In this document: positions 7,557-16,503 of the stretch, piece after piece
Layout of the letters: each line of letters opens with the position of its first letter
How positions within the stretch are numbered: position 1 is the stretch's first letter
Notes under the pieces: model-generated
What the model was told of the DNA's origin: nothing
The model's database searches: none
Seen by the model: the letters and a program-made list of their open reading frames with translations, nothing else
DNA from: CAXXOK01 sp963664595
GTDB lineage: Bacteria > Bacillota > Clostridia > Christensenellales > Aristaeellaceae
Assembly: GCA_963664595.2 (NCBI GenBank)
Contig: CAXXOK010000010.1
Span: 682,001-746,000 of the forward strand
Reading direction: 5' to 3'
Length of the DNA stretch: 64,000 nt
Translations under genes and position numbers: made by a program

Positions 7557-9493
7557 TAGCTCAGCATTACCTGTCCGCCGGTCACCGGCACAGCCTGCCC
7601 GGTTTCGTACTGCTGTTCCACAATGTAGAAAATCGCTTTGGCAACGTCTGTCTCCAGGCAGCCCCGGCCCAGCGGCACCTTTGCCTCGTAAAAGCGGCGT
7701 ACATCTTCCACTGTTTTCGCACCGGGCACTTTGCCCGCATCCAGATATTGCTTAAACAGGCCGCGCTCGGGATCACTCCACAGGGGTCCGTCCAGCAGGT
7801 TGCCGGGGCATATGGCGTTAACCTTGATGCCATAGGGAGCAAGCTCCAGCGCAAAGCTCTGCGTCAATCCGATACCGCCGAATTTGCTGCCCGCATAGGC
7901 GAAATTCGCCTTGCTGCCCTCCAGGCCGCTTTTGGAATTGATTTCGATAATGTCACCCATGTACGTATCATCGGCTGCCCGCTGTACTTTCATCACCGCG
8001 GCCGCGTATTTGGCACACAGGTAATAGCCCGAGTAATTGACGGCCATCACCTTTTGGAGCTGATCCAGCCGCAGGGTTGCCAGATCGCCGGAGATCACTA
8101 TTCCGGCGCAGGCTACCATCACGTCCAGCCCTCCGTAGTTGATTACGGCAGCATCGACCATGGCTTTTACGGAGGCTTCGTCGGTTACGTTGGCCGGTAC
8201 GCCAATGGCGGTTCCCGCGCCATACTCATCGCACAGCGAGTCCGCGACAGCCTTTGCGCCCTGTTCGTTCATATCGGCAATCACGGTATAGCCGCCCTGC
8301 GCGGCGATGGCGCGCGCAATACCCTCGCCAAAGCCTTGTGCCGCTCCCGTAACAATACAGATTTTCCCGTCCATCCGCAGCGCGTTTCCGGCGGAGAACG
8401 CCACCTTCTGGCGATAGTTTTCCACTTCCCATTGCAGGATGAAGTTTGTAAAATCGTCCGTCAAAGGCAGCGGCCCGCCAAAGCCCTTGGCATACCAAAC
8501 AATCTTTGTGGCATCCAGCAACAGGGAGAGGGCGGTATCCGCTTCCTTCTTCGTTTTCCCCATCGAAAACACGCCGACATTTTGCATAAACGCAATCTTG
8601 GGCGCAAATCCGTTGATCTCCACAAAGGCGTCAAACACGGCGGGAATATCGGAATCAACTTGCAGCTCCAGAAACGGCGATTTGCAATAAACGATCTGGT
8701 CGGGGTTGAAGGGTTTGCGGATGTCCGAAAGCGAAAGGGTCAACACCGCGTCACTGCGATGGAACGCCGCGCAGGCTTTCCCCGCCTGCCTGGCATACAG
8801 CATGCGCAGCGCGGGCATGGCGGCCAGCGCTTCCGCGGGCACAGCCTGTTCTTCAAAGCTCGGCAGCTTTCCGGCTTTCTTTCCGATTTTGTCCATTACC
8901 TGCCGCATCAGCGCGTCGATTTCACGCATGGTTTCCGCTGCCACAATCACGCCGTGGTTCTGCATAAACAGAATGCCGGGCGCCATGCCGTGCCGCGCAC
9001 GATAGACTTCAAACATATCAAAGCATGTTTTGGCCAGGGTATAGCCGGGTTTGGTGAGCGGCACCCACACCGCTTTGTCCCCAAACAGCTCCTCACAGGC
9101 CTTTGCCCCATCCACCCCGCAGGTTAACCCGTTGACCAGCGCCGGGTGGAGGTGAAGCACAAAGGTTTGCGGAAACAGGCCGTGCAGCATGCACTCCACG
9201 CTGGGACGGTTGGTTTCCCCCGCCAGCCTTGCGTCCATCATGTCCTGCAGGGCTTCGCTTTCGCGCTGTTTATCCTCCAAGGGATAGGTTTTCTCGAACA
9301 TGGCGGAAATCTTCCCCATGCTCATTTTCACAAATCCGCTTTCCTCTATGTTGGAAAGCCGTGTGCCGGATGCTTTGACATACAGCACGCCATCCGCTTT
9401 GACGGATGTATTGCCCCCGCCAGCAAGTACGTAGCGGCTATCGCCGCCGTACTTGCGCGACATGGCAATGAGTTGGTTCATCAAATCAAGCAT
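7556..9493 (-). CDS. Class II aldolase - short-chain dehydrogenase fusion
   Basis: 645 residues. Residues 1-340 form a class II aldolase/adducin domain: GGGNTSVK, the catalytic-type glutamate in SVECMLHG, the metal-binding HLHP and the distal QNHGVIVA. Residues about 370-645 form a Rossmann SDR with TGAAQGFGEG and the YAGSK catalytic tyrosine-lysine pair. The arrangement matches rhamnulose-1-phosphate aldolase / lactaldehyde dehydrogenase (RhaEW-like) proteins, though slightly shorter. The aldolase would split a (deoxy)sugar phosphate and the SDR oxidise or reduce one product. No rhamnose isomerase or kinase is nearby, so the rhamnose assignment is not supported. RBS AGGAG 7 bases before ATG; 15 bases after the E1 stop. 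Confidence 0.85.
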   Translation of the reverse strand: MLDLMNQLIAMSRKYGGDSRYVLAGGGNTSVKADGVLYVKASGTRLSNIEESGFVKMSMGKISAMFEKTYPLEDKQRESEALQDMMDARLAGETNRPSVECMLHGLFPQTFVLHLHPALVNGLTCGVDGAKACEELFGDKAVWVPLTKPGYTLAKTCFDMFEVYRARHGMAPGILFMQNHGVIVAAETMREIDALMRQVMDKIGKKAGKLPSFEEQAVPAEALAAMPALRMLYARQAGKACAAFHRSDAVLTLSLSDIRKPFNPDQIVYCKSPFLELQVDSDIPAVFDAFVEINGFAPKIAFMQNVGVFSMGKTKKEADTALSLLLDATKIVWYAKGFGGPLPLTDDFTNFILQWEVENYRQKVAFSAGNALRMDGKICIVTGAAQGFGEGIARAIAAQGGYTVIADMNEQGAKAVADSLCDEYGAGTAIGVPANVTDEASVKAMVDAAVINYGGLDVMVACAGIVISGDLATLRLDQLQKVMAVNYSGYYLCAKYAAAVMKVQRAADDTYMGDIIEINSKSGLEGSKANFAYAGSKFGGIGLTQSFALELAPYGIKVNAICPGNLLDGPLWSDPERGLFKQYLDAGKVPGAKTVEDVRRFYEAKVPLGRGCLETDVAKAIFYIVEQQYETGQAVPVTGGQVMLS

Positions 9494-9508
9494 TCGTTTT
9501 CTCCTGCT

Positions 9509-11974
9509 TTAAATTCCCAGGCTTTCACGCCGGATTTTCTCCAATGTCTGATAGTTGAATTCCGGCACATATCCCTTGAGGGGCAGCATCTTCTGGTGCA
9601 CGGCGGACAGAATCCAGCTCGCCTGCGGATAGTAGTACTGATCAAGCTCCGGGCAGGGGCTGATGCCGTTGGACGCGCCGACCACCACGGGCGGGGCATC
9701 CAGATAGCCGAAGCAGAATTCGGTGATATTGCGGGCAAAATCGTTCATATGGCTGCCGCGCTCGCAGGCATCGGATACCAGCACTATACGTCCGGTCTTT
9801 TTCACTGATTCGATCACCATATCGTAGTTGAAGGGTACCAAGCTGCGGGCGTCGATCACCTCGGCGGATACGCCGTAGGCTTCCAGCTGCTTGGCTGCTT
9901 CCATAACGGGGTACAGCGACGCGCCGACCGTGAGGATAGTCAGATCGGAACCCGCCTTTTTAATGTCCGGCTCGCCGAGCGGGATTTCGTAATAGCCTTC
10001 CGGTACGCCTTCCTTATGGAATTCTTCGCCTACATCATACAGCTTCTGGCTTTCGAAGAATACCACGGGATCGCTGCCGGACAGGGCGGTGTTCATCATA
10101 CCCTTGGCATCGTACGGGGTTACGGGGAAGCACACCTTCAGGCCGGGAATATGCGCCACAAGGCTTGTCCAGTCCTGCGCGTGCTGCGCGCCGTACTTGC
10201 TGCCCACGGATACGCGAAGCACCACGGGCATGCGCAGCGCGCCTGCGCTCATCGCCTGCCATTTGGCCATCTGGTTGAACACTTCGTCGCCCGCGCGGCC
10301 CAGGAAATCGCAGTACATAAGCTCCGGAATGGCGCGGCCGCCCATCAGCGCGTACCCGACGGCGCTGGAAACGATCGTGCTTTCGCTGATCGGCGCGTTG
10401 AAGAACCGGTGATACGGCAGCGATTCCGTCATGCCGCCGTATACGCCGAAGGCGCCGCCCCAGTCGCGGTTGTCCTCGCCGAAGGCGATCAGCGTGGGAT
10501 CCTGATAGAACTTGCCGATGATGGCTTCAAACAGCGCGTCGCGCACGTTGAATTGCTTGATCTTGCTGAAGGGCTTTCCATCCGCGTCAAACGCATAGCG
10601 TTCCTTTTTCCTGTTCTTGATCACGCGGCTGTTTTCTTCCAGCGGTTTGAGCACATCCGGCTCGCCCTCGGCGCATTTTTCCACGCGTTGATTGGAGAAG
10701 TTCAAGCCACGGATGGCATCGGGATTCGATTTGGGGTCGGGCCGCGGAGAAATCGCGTCGTTTGTGGCCAGTTTCAAAAGCTCGGTCATATCGCTCTTGA
10801 TATCGGCTTCGATCGCATCCAGCTGTTCCACGGTTGCCACGCCGCATTCCACCAGTTCCCTGCGGTAGGCCTGGATGGAGTCCTCGGCCTGCCAGGCTTC
10901 GACTTCCTCCTTGGTACGGTAGCTGGAAGCGTCGGTGGTGGAGTGACCGGCATAGCGGTACGTAAGCACATCCAACAGAACGGGGCCCTTGTTTTGGTCG
11001 AGCACCTTGCGCTTGCGCTTGTAGGCGTCGATCACGGCCAAAGGATTGTAGCCGTCTACGCGCTCGGCATGCATGGCGTCCGGATTGATGCCCGCGCCCA
11101 CGCGTGCCAGAACGCCGTAGGCCATGGTTTCGCCGTCGGTCTGGCCGCCCATGCCATAGCCGTTGTTAAAGAAATTAAACACGAGTTTCAGGCCGCCCTG
11201 GTAGCCTTCCTCCCACAGCTTGGAATATTGAGCCATCGAGGCATAGTTGAGCGATTCCCACACGGGGCCGCAGCCCAGCGAACCGTCGCCGATGTTGCAG
11301 ACTACGATGCCCTTTTCCTTCATGATCTTTTTGTACAGCGCCGCGCCGACTGAAACGCCTGCGCTGCCGCCGACGATGGCGTTGTTGGGATAAATGCCAA
11401 ACGGCGTAAAGAACACGTGCATGGAGTTGCCCAGGCCCTGTGTAAAGCCGTTTTGCCGTCCGAACAACTCAGCCATGAAGCCATACAGCAGGAAATCCTG
11501 CGCGACGCGCTTCACATCGCCTTGATTGCGCTTTTCAATCGCGGCCAGCGTTTTGCCGCCGTTGAAATCCTTCATGATTTTGAAAAGTTCGTCGTCCTTA
11601 ATCTGGCGGATGGCGCTGTATCCGCGCGCCAGCACCTCGCCGTGGCTGCGGTGCGAGCCGAAGATCGCGTCGTTGAGATCCAGCGTATACGCCATGCCGA
11701 CGGCCGCGGCTTCCTGCCCGGTGTACAGGTGGGCGGGGCCGGTATACACATAATCCACGCCGTTGTACATCTTGGTGGTACGCACGGAAAAGATCATGGT
11801 TTCCAGCTCGCGGATGGCCTGCATATCGTGATAGATGTTGATGAACTCCGCATCGGTGAAGTTTTTACGTTCGTCCTTCACACCTTTTTGATAGGTGTTG
11901 ATCGGGATCGACGGGATTTTCAATTCACCTTTGGCACGGATAACCTTCGGATCATAATATTGACTCTGTGGCAT
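9509..11974 (-). CDS. Fused 2-oxoacid dehydrogenase E1 alpha-beta
   Basis: 821 residues carry both E1 subunits. Residues about 40-400 are the alpha part with the thiamine diphosphate motif GDGSLGCGP...NFFNNGYG. Residues about 480-800 are the transketolase-like beta part (AFGEDNRDWGGAFGVYGG, ISESTIVSSAVGYAL, C-terminal domain with TVGASLYPV). It decarboxylates a 2-oxoacid and transfers the acyl group to lipoyl-E2. Most complexes have separate alpha and beta chains, so the fusion is notable. E3 lies 14 bases upstream and the aldolase-SDR follows, which argues for a dedicated catabolic complex (acetoin or branched 2-oxoacid type) rather than housekeeping pyruvate dehydrogenase. RBS AGGAGG. Confidence 0.9.
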   Translation of the reverse strand: MPQSQYYDPKVIRAKGELKIPSIPINTYQKGVKDERKNFTDAEFINIYHDMQAIRELETMIFSVRTTKMYNGVDYVYTGPAHLYTGQEAAAVGMAYTLDLNDAIFGSHRSHGEVLARGYSAIRQIKDDELFKIMKDFNGGKTLAAIEKRNQGDVKRVAQDFLLYGFMAELFGRQNGFTQGLGNSMHVFFTPFGIYPNNAIVGGSAGVSVGAALYKKIMKEKGIVVCNIGDGSLGCGPVWESLNYASMAQYSKLWEEGYQGGLKLVFNFFNNGYGMGGQTDGETMAYGVLARVGAGINPDAMHAERVDGYNPLAVIDAYKRKRKVLDQNKGPVLLDVLTYRYAGHSTTDASSYRTKEEVEAWQAEDSIQAYRRELVECGVATVEQLDAIEADIKSDMTELLKLATNDAISPRPDPKSNPDAIRGLNFSNQRVEKCAEGEPDVLKPLEENSRVIKNRKKERYAFDADGKPFSKIKQFNVRDALFEAIIGKFYQDPTLIAFGEDNRDWGGAFGVYGGMTESLPYHRFFNAPISESTIVSSAVGYALMGGRAIPELMYCDFLGRAGDEVFNQMAKWQAMSAGALRMPVVLRVSVGSKYGAQHAQDWTSLVAHIPGLKVCFPVTPYDAKGMMNTALSGSDPVVFFESQKLYDVGEEFHKEGVPEGYYEIPLGEPDIKKAGSDLTILTVGASLYPVMEAAKQLEAYGVSAEVIDARSLVPFNYDMVIESVKKTGRIVLVSDACERGSHMNDFARNITEFCFGYLDAPPVVVGASNGISPCPELDQYYYPQASWILSAVHQKMLPLKGYVPEFNYQTLEKIRRESLGI

Positions 11975-11988
11975 ACTGCGTACTCCTC

Positions 11989-13353
11989 CTAAAATATCGT
12001 TTCTCTGAAGATCTCACCCACGGTGGGATGCGGGAATACCATGCGCTGCAGATCGGCCGCTCTCATTTCTCTGCCGATCATCAGTGACGCGCCGAAGATG
12101 ATTTCACTGGCGGGATTGCCGATCATGGATACACCGAGAATTTTCCCGGACTTTTCCAGCACCATTTTAAACAGTCCTTCGCCGCCCTCGTTTTCCGCCA
12201 TGAAACGGCCCGAGTAGGACATGGGCACTTTCTTTTCGACGGCGTCGATTCCCTTGGCCTTGGCGGAGGCAAGCGTTTCGCCGCAGCTGGCAACCTCGGG
12301 ATTGGTATAGATGACTGCCGGAATGGCAGTATAATCCATCGCGTCCTTTTTGCCGATCATGTGATTGACGGCCACTTCCGCCTCGCGGTACGCAGTGTGT
12401 GCCAGCATGCTCTTGCCATTGATATCCCCGGCGGCGTATACGTTCAGCTCGCTGGTCAGCATATTTTCGTCCGTTACAATTTTACCGCGTTCCATGGTGA
12501 TGTTCAGGCGGTCGGCGCCCTTGGGCAGCACGGGGCGGCGTCCGATGCTCACCAGCGTTTTATCACATGCCAGCACCTCGGTTTTGTCCCCGATAGCGAC
12601 GGTTACCTTGCTGTTTTCAAACTTTTTGGCTGTAGTGCCCAGTTTGAAGGTGATACCCTTCTTTTCGTAGGCGGCTTTCAGCAGGTCAGCAATCTCCGCG
12701 TCGATAGGGCCGCCGATGGAACCAAGCATTTCCACCACCGTAACGGCGCTGCCCGCGGAGGCAAAGTAGCTGGCCATTTCCAGTCCGATTACGCCGCCGC
12801 CGACCACGACCAACGCTTTGGGGATTTCCTGCAGCTCAAGGATTTCACGGTTGGTCAGGGCAAAACCGGAGGCAACGGCATCCTGCAGGCCGTCGATCGG
12901 CGGCAGAATGGGCATGGAGCCCGTAGCGATCAGCAGCCGGGATCCGGTATACACCTCACCCTTGGCGGAAACGGTATAGCCGCCTTCCGCACGGCCTACG
13001 ATCTCGGCTTCCTCCGTTACCACGGTCACCTTCCCGGCTTTCAGCTGCGCGGCAATCCCCATCGTCAGCTTCTTGACGATCTTCTGTTTTCTGCGGATGA
13101 CCGCCGCATGGTCCAGCGCCGCGTTTTGGCAGGTAACGCCGTACTTTTCCCCACCGCCTTTGGCGTAGTCATAGATTTTCGCGGAATATAAAAGCGTTTT
13201 GGATGGGATGCAGCCTTCGTTTAGGCAAACGCCGCCCAGCGCTCGTTTTTCAAACAGCAGCGTGCTCAGCCCTTCATGCGTCGCGCGTTCCGCCGCGCGG
13301 TATCCGGCGGGGCCGCCGCCCAGAATGATGAGGTCAAAACGGGTATCCGTCAT
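11989..13353 (-). CDS. lpdA: Dihydrolipoamide dehydrogenase (E3)
   Basis: Flavoprotein disulfide reductase that reoxidises E2 dihydrolipoamide with NAD. Visible: N-terminal FAD site ILGGGPAGY, redox-active GGVCLNEGCIPSK, the NAD-binding VVGGGVIGLE, AAGDINGKSMLAH, and the C-terminal catalytic HPTVGE. About 454 residues, normal for an E3 without an attached lipoyl domain. Its start overlaps the E2 stop by 4 bases, so translation is probably coupled. Confidence 0.94.
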   Translation of the reverse strand: MTDTRFDLIILGGGPAGYRAAERATHEGLSTLLFEKRALGGVCLNEGCIPSKTLLYSAKIYDYAKGGGEKYGVTCQNAALDHAAVIRRKQKIVKKLTMGIAAQLKAGKVTVVTEEAEIVGRAEGGYTVSAKGEVYTGSRLLIATGSMPILPPIDGLQDAVASGFALTNREILELQEIPKALVVVGGGVIGLEMASYFASAGSAVTVVEMLGSIGGPIDAEIADLLKAAYEKKGITFKLGTTAKKFENSKVTVAIGDKTEVLACDKTLVSIGRRPVLPKGADRLNITMERGKIVTDENMLTSELNVYAAGDINGKSMLAHTAYREAEVAVNHMIGKKDAMDYTAIPAVIYTNPEVASCGETLASAKAKGIDAVEKKVPMSYSGRFMAENEGGEGLFKMVLEKSGKILGVSMIGNPASEIIFGASLMIGREMRAADLQRMVFPHPTVGEIFRETIF

Positions 13354-14639
13354 GCCTGGGCACCTCCCAGCAGCAGGGTGAAGGACTCAAGGTTTTTGCA
13401 CAACGCCTGCAGGAAACGGCTGGCGGGCGCGCCATCCACCCCGCGGTGATCATAGGTCAGCGACAGCGTCATGCAATCGTAGAACTCCACGGAGCCATCG
13501 GCGGCTCTGCGCGGCCTCAGCGTAATGGTGTTCACGCCGAGAATGCCCACCTGCGGCGGATTGAGGATCGGCGTAAAGCTTTCGATGCCGAGATTGCCGA
13601 GATTGGACACGGTAAAGGTGCCACCCGCCAGCAGCTCCGGCGCAATACTGCCGTCCTTGCAGGCTGCGGCAAGCTTCTTTGTCTCGTTGGAAATCTGAAA
13701 CAGCGTCATCTTGTCTGCATCACGGAGCACCGGCACCACCAGCCCTGTGGGAATATCCACGGCGACCGCCAGATGCACTCCGGTAAACTGCCGGGCTGTT
13801 TTTTCCAGATAGTGCGCGTTCATCTGCGGGAAGGCAAGCAGCGTGCGGGACACGGCAAAAAGCACCATATCGCCGATTGTGATACCCTTGGCCGCTTCCA
13901 TCGTCTTGCACTTTTGGCGGTACGCAAGCAGCTCAGTCGCGTCAAAGCTGGCGGTGTGGGTCAGCTGCGCGGTGGATTGCAGCGAGCCCATCATGGTCTT
14001 GGCGATGGTCTTGCGCATGGTGGTCAGCGGAATATCCTTATACTCTGGCGTGAACGCCGCGGCAGCCGCCGGGGTCGCTGTTTGTACGGCAGCCGTTTGT
14101 GCAACAGCTGCGGCAACGGGAGCCGCGGCTTTCTGCACGCCCGCGTCCAGAAGCGCTTTGATATCGCGCTCAATGATCATGCCCTCTGCACCGGTGGCAT
14201 CGGCCAGCAGCGGATCAATCCCGGCTTTCGCGGCCAGGGCGCGCGCACGCGGCGATATCAGCCTGCCCTCTGCCTTATCCTGCGCCACGGTCAGAACGGG
14301 TTCTGCTTTCTGTTCAACGGGAGATGACGCCACCTTGGGCGCATCGGTCGCCTGCTGTTTGGCGGCTTCCGGCACAGCCTGTGCCGCCTCATAGGTTTCG
14401 CCTGCTTCGCCGATCACCATCACCGGCGCTTTAATCGGCAGCTCGTCGCCTGCCTCACACAGGATCGCGAGAACAACACCTTCAAACTCGCTCTCTACCT
14501 CAAATACGCTCTTACCGGTTTCTTCCGAAAAGAGCATGGTGCCAACCTTTACCGTATCGCCGACCTTAACAAAAAACTCGCCGATCACGGCACTTTCTTC
14601 CGATATTCCCATTTGGGGAAGGAGCACCTGATTTGCCAT
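13350..14639 (-). CDS. Dihydrolipoamide acyltransferase (E2)
   Basis: First gene of the leftward operon. Residues 1-80 are a lipoyl domain with the modified lysine expected in EETGKSVFEV. An Ala/Gln-rich linker follows, then a peripheral-subunit-binding domain (ISPRARALAAKAGI, about 128-165), an Ala/Pro linker, and the catalytic domain from about 200 with DHRGVDGAPASRFL near the end. It is the acyl-transfer core of the complex with the E1 and E3 encoded downstream. RBS GGAGG 6 bases before the ATG; divergent promoters lie upstream. Confidence 0.92.
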   Translation of the reverse strand: MANQVLLPQMGISEESAVIGEFFVKVGDTVKVGTMLFSEETGKSVFEVESEFEGVVLAILCEAGDELPIKAPVMVIGEAGETYEAAQAVPEAAKQQATDAPKVASSPVEQKAEPVLTVAQDKAEGRLISPRARALAAKAGIDPLLADATGAEGMIIERDIKALLDAGVQKAAAPVAAAVAQTAAVQTATPAAAAAFTPEYKDIPLTTMRKTIAKTMMGSLQSTAQLTHTASFDATELLAYRQKCKTMEAAKGITIGDMVLFAVSRTLLAFPQMNAHYLEKTARQFTGVHLAVAVDIPTGLVVPVLRDADKMTLFQISNETKKLAAACKDGSIAPELLAGGTFTVSNLGNLGIESFTPILNPPQVGILGVNTITLRPRRAADGSVEFYDCMTLSLTYDHRGVDGAPASRFLQALCKNLESFTLLLGGAQA

Positions 14640-14668
14640 TGTATTCCTCCATCCATCCTATCATCGTC

Positions 14669-14697
14669 TTGACACAATTATGCATGTTTATTATACT
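14669..14697 (+). promoter_or_regulatory. Promoter of the DeoR-family gene
   Basis: TTGACA (14669-14674), 17-bp spacer, TATACT (14692-14697). It would give a leader of about 95 bases that contains both copies of the repeated CATATGCGCAT box. Confidence 0.65.
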
Positions 14698-14718
14698 GAC
14701 ATTACGCATTTTTGTCCA
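14690..14718 (-). promoter_or_regulatory. Promoter of the E2-E3-E1-aldolase operon
   Basis: Minus strand TGGACA (14713-14718), 17-bp spacer, TATAAT (14690-14695). The -10 overlaps that of the plus-strand promoter at 14692-14697, so the two polymerases would compete. Confidence 0.65.
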
Positions 14719-14748
14719 TTATCTCCCCAAACATTGCGCGGCGGCGTA

Positions 14749-14780
14749 CATATGCGCATATATTGTGATCATATGCGCAT
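14749..14780. promoter_or_regulatory. Candidate twin operator for the DeoR-family regulator
   Basis: CATATGCGCAT occurs at 14749-14759 and again at 14770-14780, 21 bp apart (two helical turns), each centred on the palindrome ATGCGCAT. The pair lies between the divergent promoters and the regulator's RBS, a natural place for autoregulation and control of the leftward operon. Confidence 0.55.
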
Positions 14781-14798
14781 CTCCTGAAAGGAAATCAG

Positions 14799-15554
14799 AT
14801 GATCCCATTTGAACGCAGAGAACAGATCGTATCGCTTTTGGAAGAGCGGAAATCCGTCACGGTAGAATCGCTTGCCAGAGAATTGTTTGTCAGCGGCGCT
14901 ACCCTGCGGCGTGACCTGCAAATTCTGGAAGAAGAAGGCCGTATCCGCAGAACCCACGGAGGGGCTGCCCTGCCGCTGCACAGCATGCAGGATATTCCCC
15001 TGCTGGCCAGGCGCATGGAGCGCATGCCGGAGAAGCAGCTCATCGCCCGTGCGGCCGCGCGCTTCATCTCCCCCGGGGACACGCTGATTTTGGATGCCAG
15101 CAGCACGGTGCTTGCCATGGGAGAGGCGCTGCAGGACATGGGATCGCTGACGGTCATTTCCAGCGGTCTGCTCACGGTTCAGGCTCTGGCCGTGCCCGGC
15201 CGCCGCGTATTGTGCACCGGCGGCATGCTGCGCGAGAATTCCGCTTCGTTGGCCGGTGTGGATGCTTCCTCATTTTTGCAGGATCATCATGGCACATGGA
15301 GCATCGTATCCTGCCGAGGCTTAACAACCGATGGCCTGTGGGAAAGCGTACCTGAGGAGGCCGCAATCAAGCGCTGTATGCTGGATGTGGGCGACAGGCA
15401 CATGCTTCTGTGTGATGCCAGCAAGATGAACCAGTTTTACCTGTGCAAAACCGGCGACCTTCGCCGGATTGATATTCTCGTTACCGATAAATATCCTCAG
15501 GGCGATATTCTGTTCGCTCTGCAAAACGCTCATGTGGAAATCGTAGTCGCCTGA
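14799..15554 (+). CDS. DeoR/GlpR-family transcriptional regulator
   Basis: An N-terminal DeoR helix-turn-helix (RREQIVSLLEERKSVTVESL...VSGATLRRDLQ, then EGRIRRTHGGA) is followed by the sugar-phosphate-isomerase-like sensor domain (DTLILDASSTVLAM, LCDASKMNQ). Family members usually repress carbohydrate operons and sense a phosphorylated sugar intermediate. It is divergent from the E2/E3/E1/aldolase operon, which it probably controls; this supports a sugar- or polyol-phosphate substrate. RBS AAAGGA ahead of ATG. Confidence 0.9.
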   Translation: MIPFERREQIVSLLEERKSVTVESLARELFVSGATLRRDLQILEEEGRIRRTHGGAALPLHSMQDIPLLARRMERMPEKQLIARAAARFISPGDTLILDASSTVLAMGEALQDMGSLTVISSGLLTVQALAVPGRRVLCTGGMLRENSASLAGVDASSFLQDHHGTWSIVSCRGLTTDGLWESVPEEAAIKRCMLDVGDRHMLLCDASKMNQFYLCKTGDLRRIDILVTDKYPQGDILFALQNAHVEIVVA

Positions 15555-15649
15555 TCCTCTTTATAAAACAGCAACGTTTTTTTACAAACCCGGCCTGATA
15601 GTATCGCCGTTGGTTTTTTTGCACTGTTTCCGATGCTATTTATACTCAC

Positions 15650-15696
15650 TTGACATTTAATAACATTAATATTACTATAATCTTATATATGTTATT
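15650..15696 (+). promoter_or_regulatory. Promoter and inverted repeat upstream of the PaaX-like gene
   Basis: TTGACA (15650-15655) is followed at 17 bp by TACTAT (15673-15678), with TATAAT 3 bp further on. An inverted repeat AATAACAT (15659-15666) / ATGTTATT (15689-15696) brackets the -10, as expected for autorepression. Confidence 0.5.
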
Positions 15697-15708
15697 TAAG
15701 GTGCTGTT

Positions 15709-16503
15709 ATGAAGGTAACGGATTTGGTTTTCGGGCTGATCGCGTCGCAGCAAAAAGAGTGCTATACGTTTGATGACCTTTGCTATCTGGCAGCGCCCTT
15801 TGCTGTTTCCCCAGCCACATTGCGCACCAATCTGGCCCGCATGGTTTCTGCTCAAACCCTCAGCGTTCACCGTATCGGCAGAAAAGCGCTCTATTCCTTC
15901 GGCGACAGGGGGCTGCGCATCAAAGCCAATATCCTGCATGGTTTTACCGCTTTGGATTGGAAAGACTGGGACCGCACGTACTGGGGCGTTGTTTTTTCCG
16001 TACCGGAAGCCCACGGGGAAAACAGGCACGCAATCCGCCGAAAGCTTGCGAAGTACCGCTTTGCCTGCCTGAATCCGGGGCTGTGGGTTCGCCCGCTTCA
16101 CCCTGCCGAGTCCATCCCGGAAACGTTTGGCAGCATGCTGGCCTCCGGGTATTGCCGTTTGATCCGGTTTACAAACCACGCGGAATTTTCTCCGGAGCAA
16201 ATGAGTTTTATGTGGAATTTACAGGACATAAACCGGGCATTTGCGCAAGGTATCTCGATGATGGAGCAGAGTACCCGAAAACTGTACATACTTACGCCCT
16301 CTATGGCGCTGGTGGAAAAAATGACCGTTGGCGATACCCTTGTCAAGACCATTTCCCGCGATCCCATGCTGCCGCCGGAATTTCTGCCCCCGGACTGGAA
16401 GGGGTACGAAATCAGGCATAAATTTACACAGTTTGATCAAATGGCAACCCAATACAGCAAGCCCTATTGTAAATCCATTGAACGTGAGGAGGACGCGCCA
16501 TGA
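15709..16503 (+). CDS. PaaX-family transcriptional regulator
   Basis: The N-terminal winged helix (ATLRTNLARMVSAQTLSVHRIGRKALYSF) is followed by the PaaX middle and C-terminal parts (DWDRTYWGVVFSVPE, GLWVRPLH). PaaX in other bacteria represses phenylacetate catabolism, but no paa genes are here, so the effector is unknown. It overlaps the next gene by 4 bases (ATGA), so the GNAT fusion is its most likely partner. Confidence 0.82.
   Translation: MKVTDLVFGLIASQQKECYTFDDLCYLAAPFAVSPATLRTNLARMVSAQTLSVHRIGRKALYSFGDRGLRIKANILHGFTALDWKDWDRTYWGVVFSVPEAHGENRHAIRRKLAKYRFACLNPGLWVRPLHPAESIPETFGSMLASGYCRLIRFTNHAEFSPEQMSFMWNLQDINRAFAQGISMMEQSTRKLYILTPSMALVEKMTVGDTLVKTISRDPMLPPEFLPPDWKGYEIRHKFTQFDQMATQYSKPYCKSIEREEDAP

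Noticed and set aside
7505..9127. 540-codon plus-strand frame opposite the aldolase-SDR gene
   Set aside because: Shadow of the real gene; composition is His/Gly/Arg-rich nonsense and no start signal precedes it.
7556..9493. Rhamnose catabolism assignment for the aldolase-SDR fusion
   Set aside because: No rhamnose isomerase, rhamnulokinase or rhamnose transporter nearby, while the linked SorE-like, PHP and E1-E2-E3 genes do not belong to that pathway.
10016..11353. 445-codon plus-strand frame opposite E1
   Set aside because: Antisense shadow of a gene with intact ThDP motifs.
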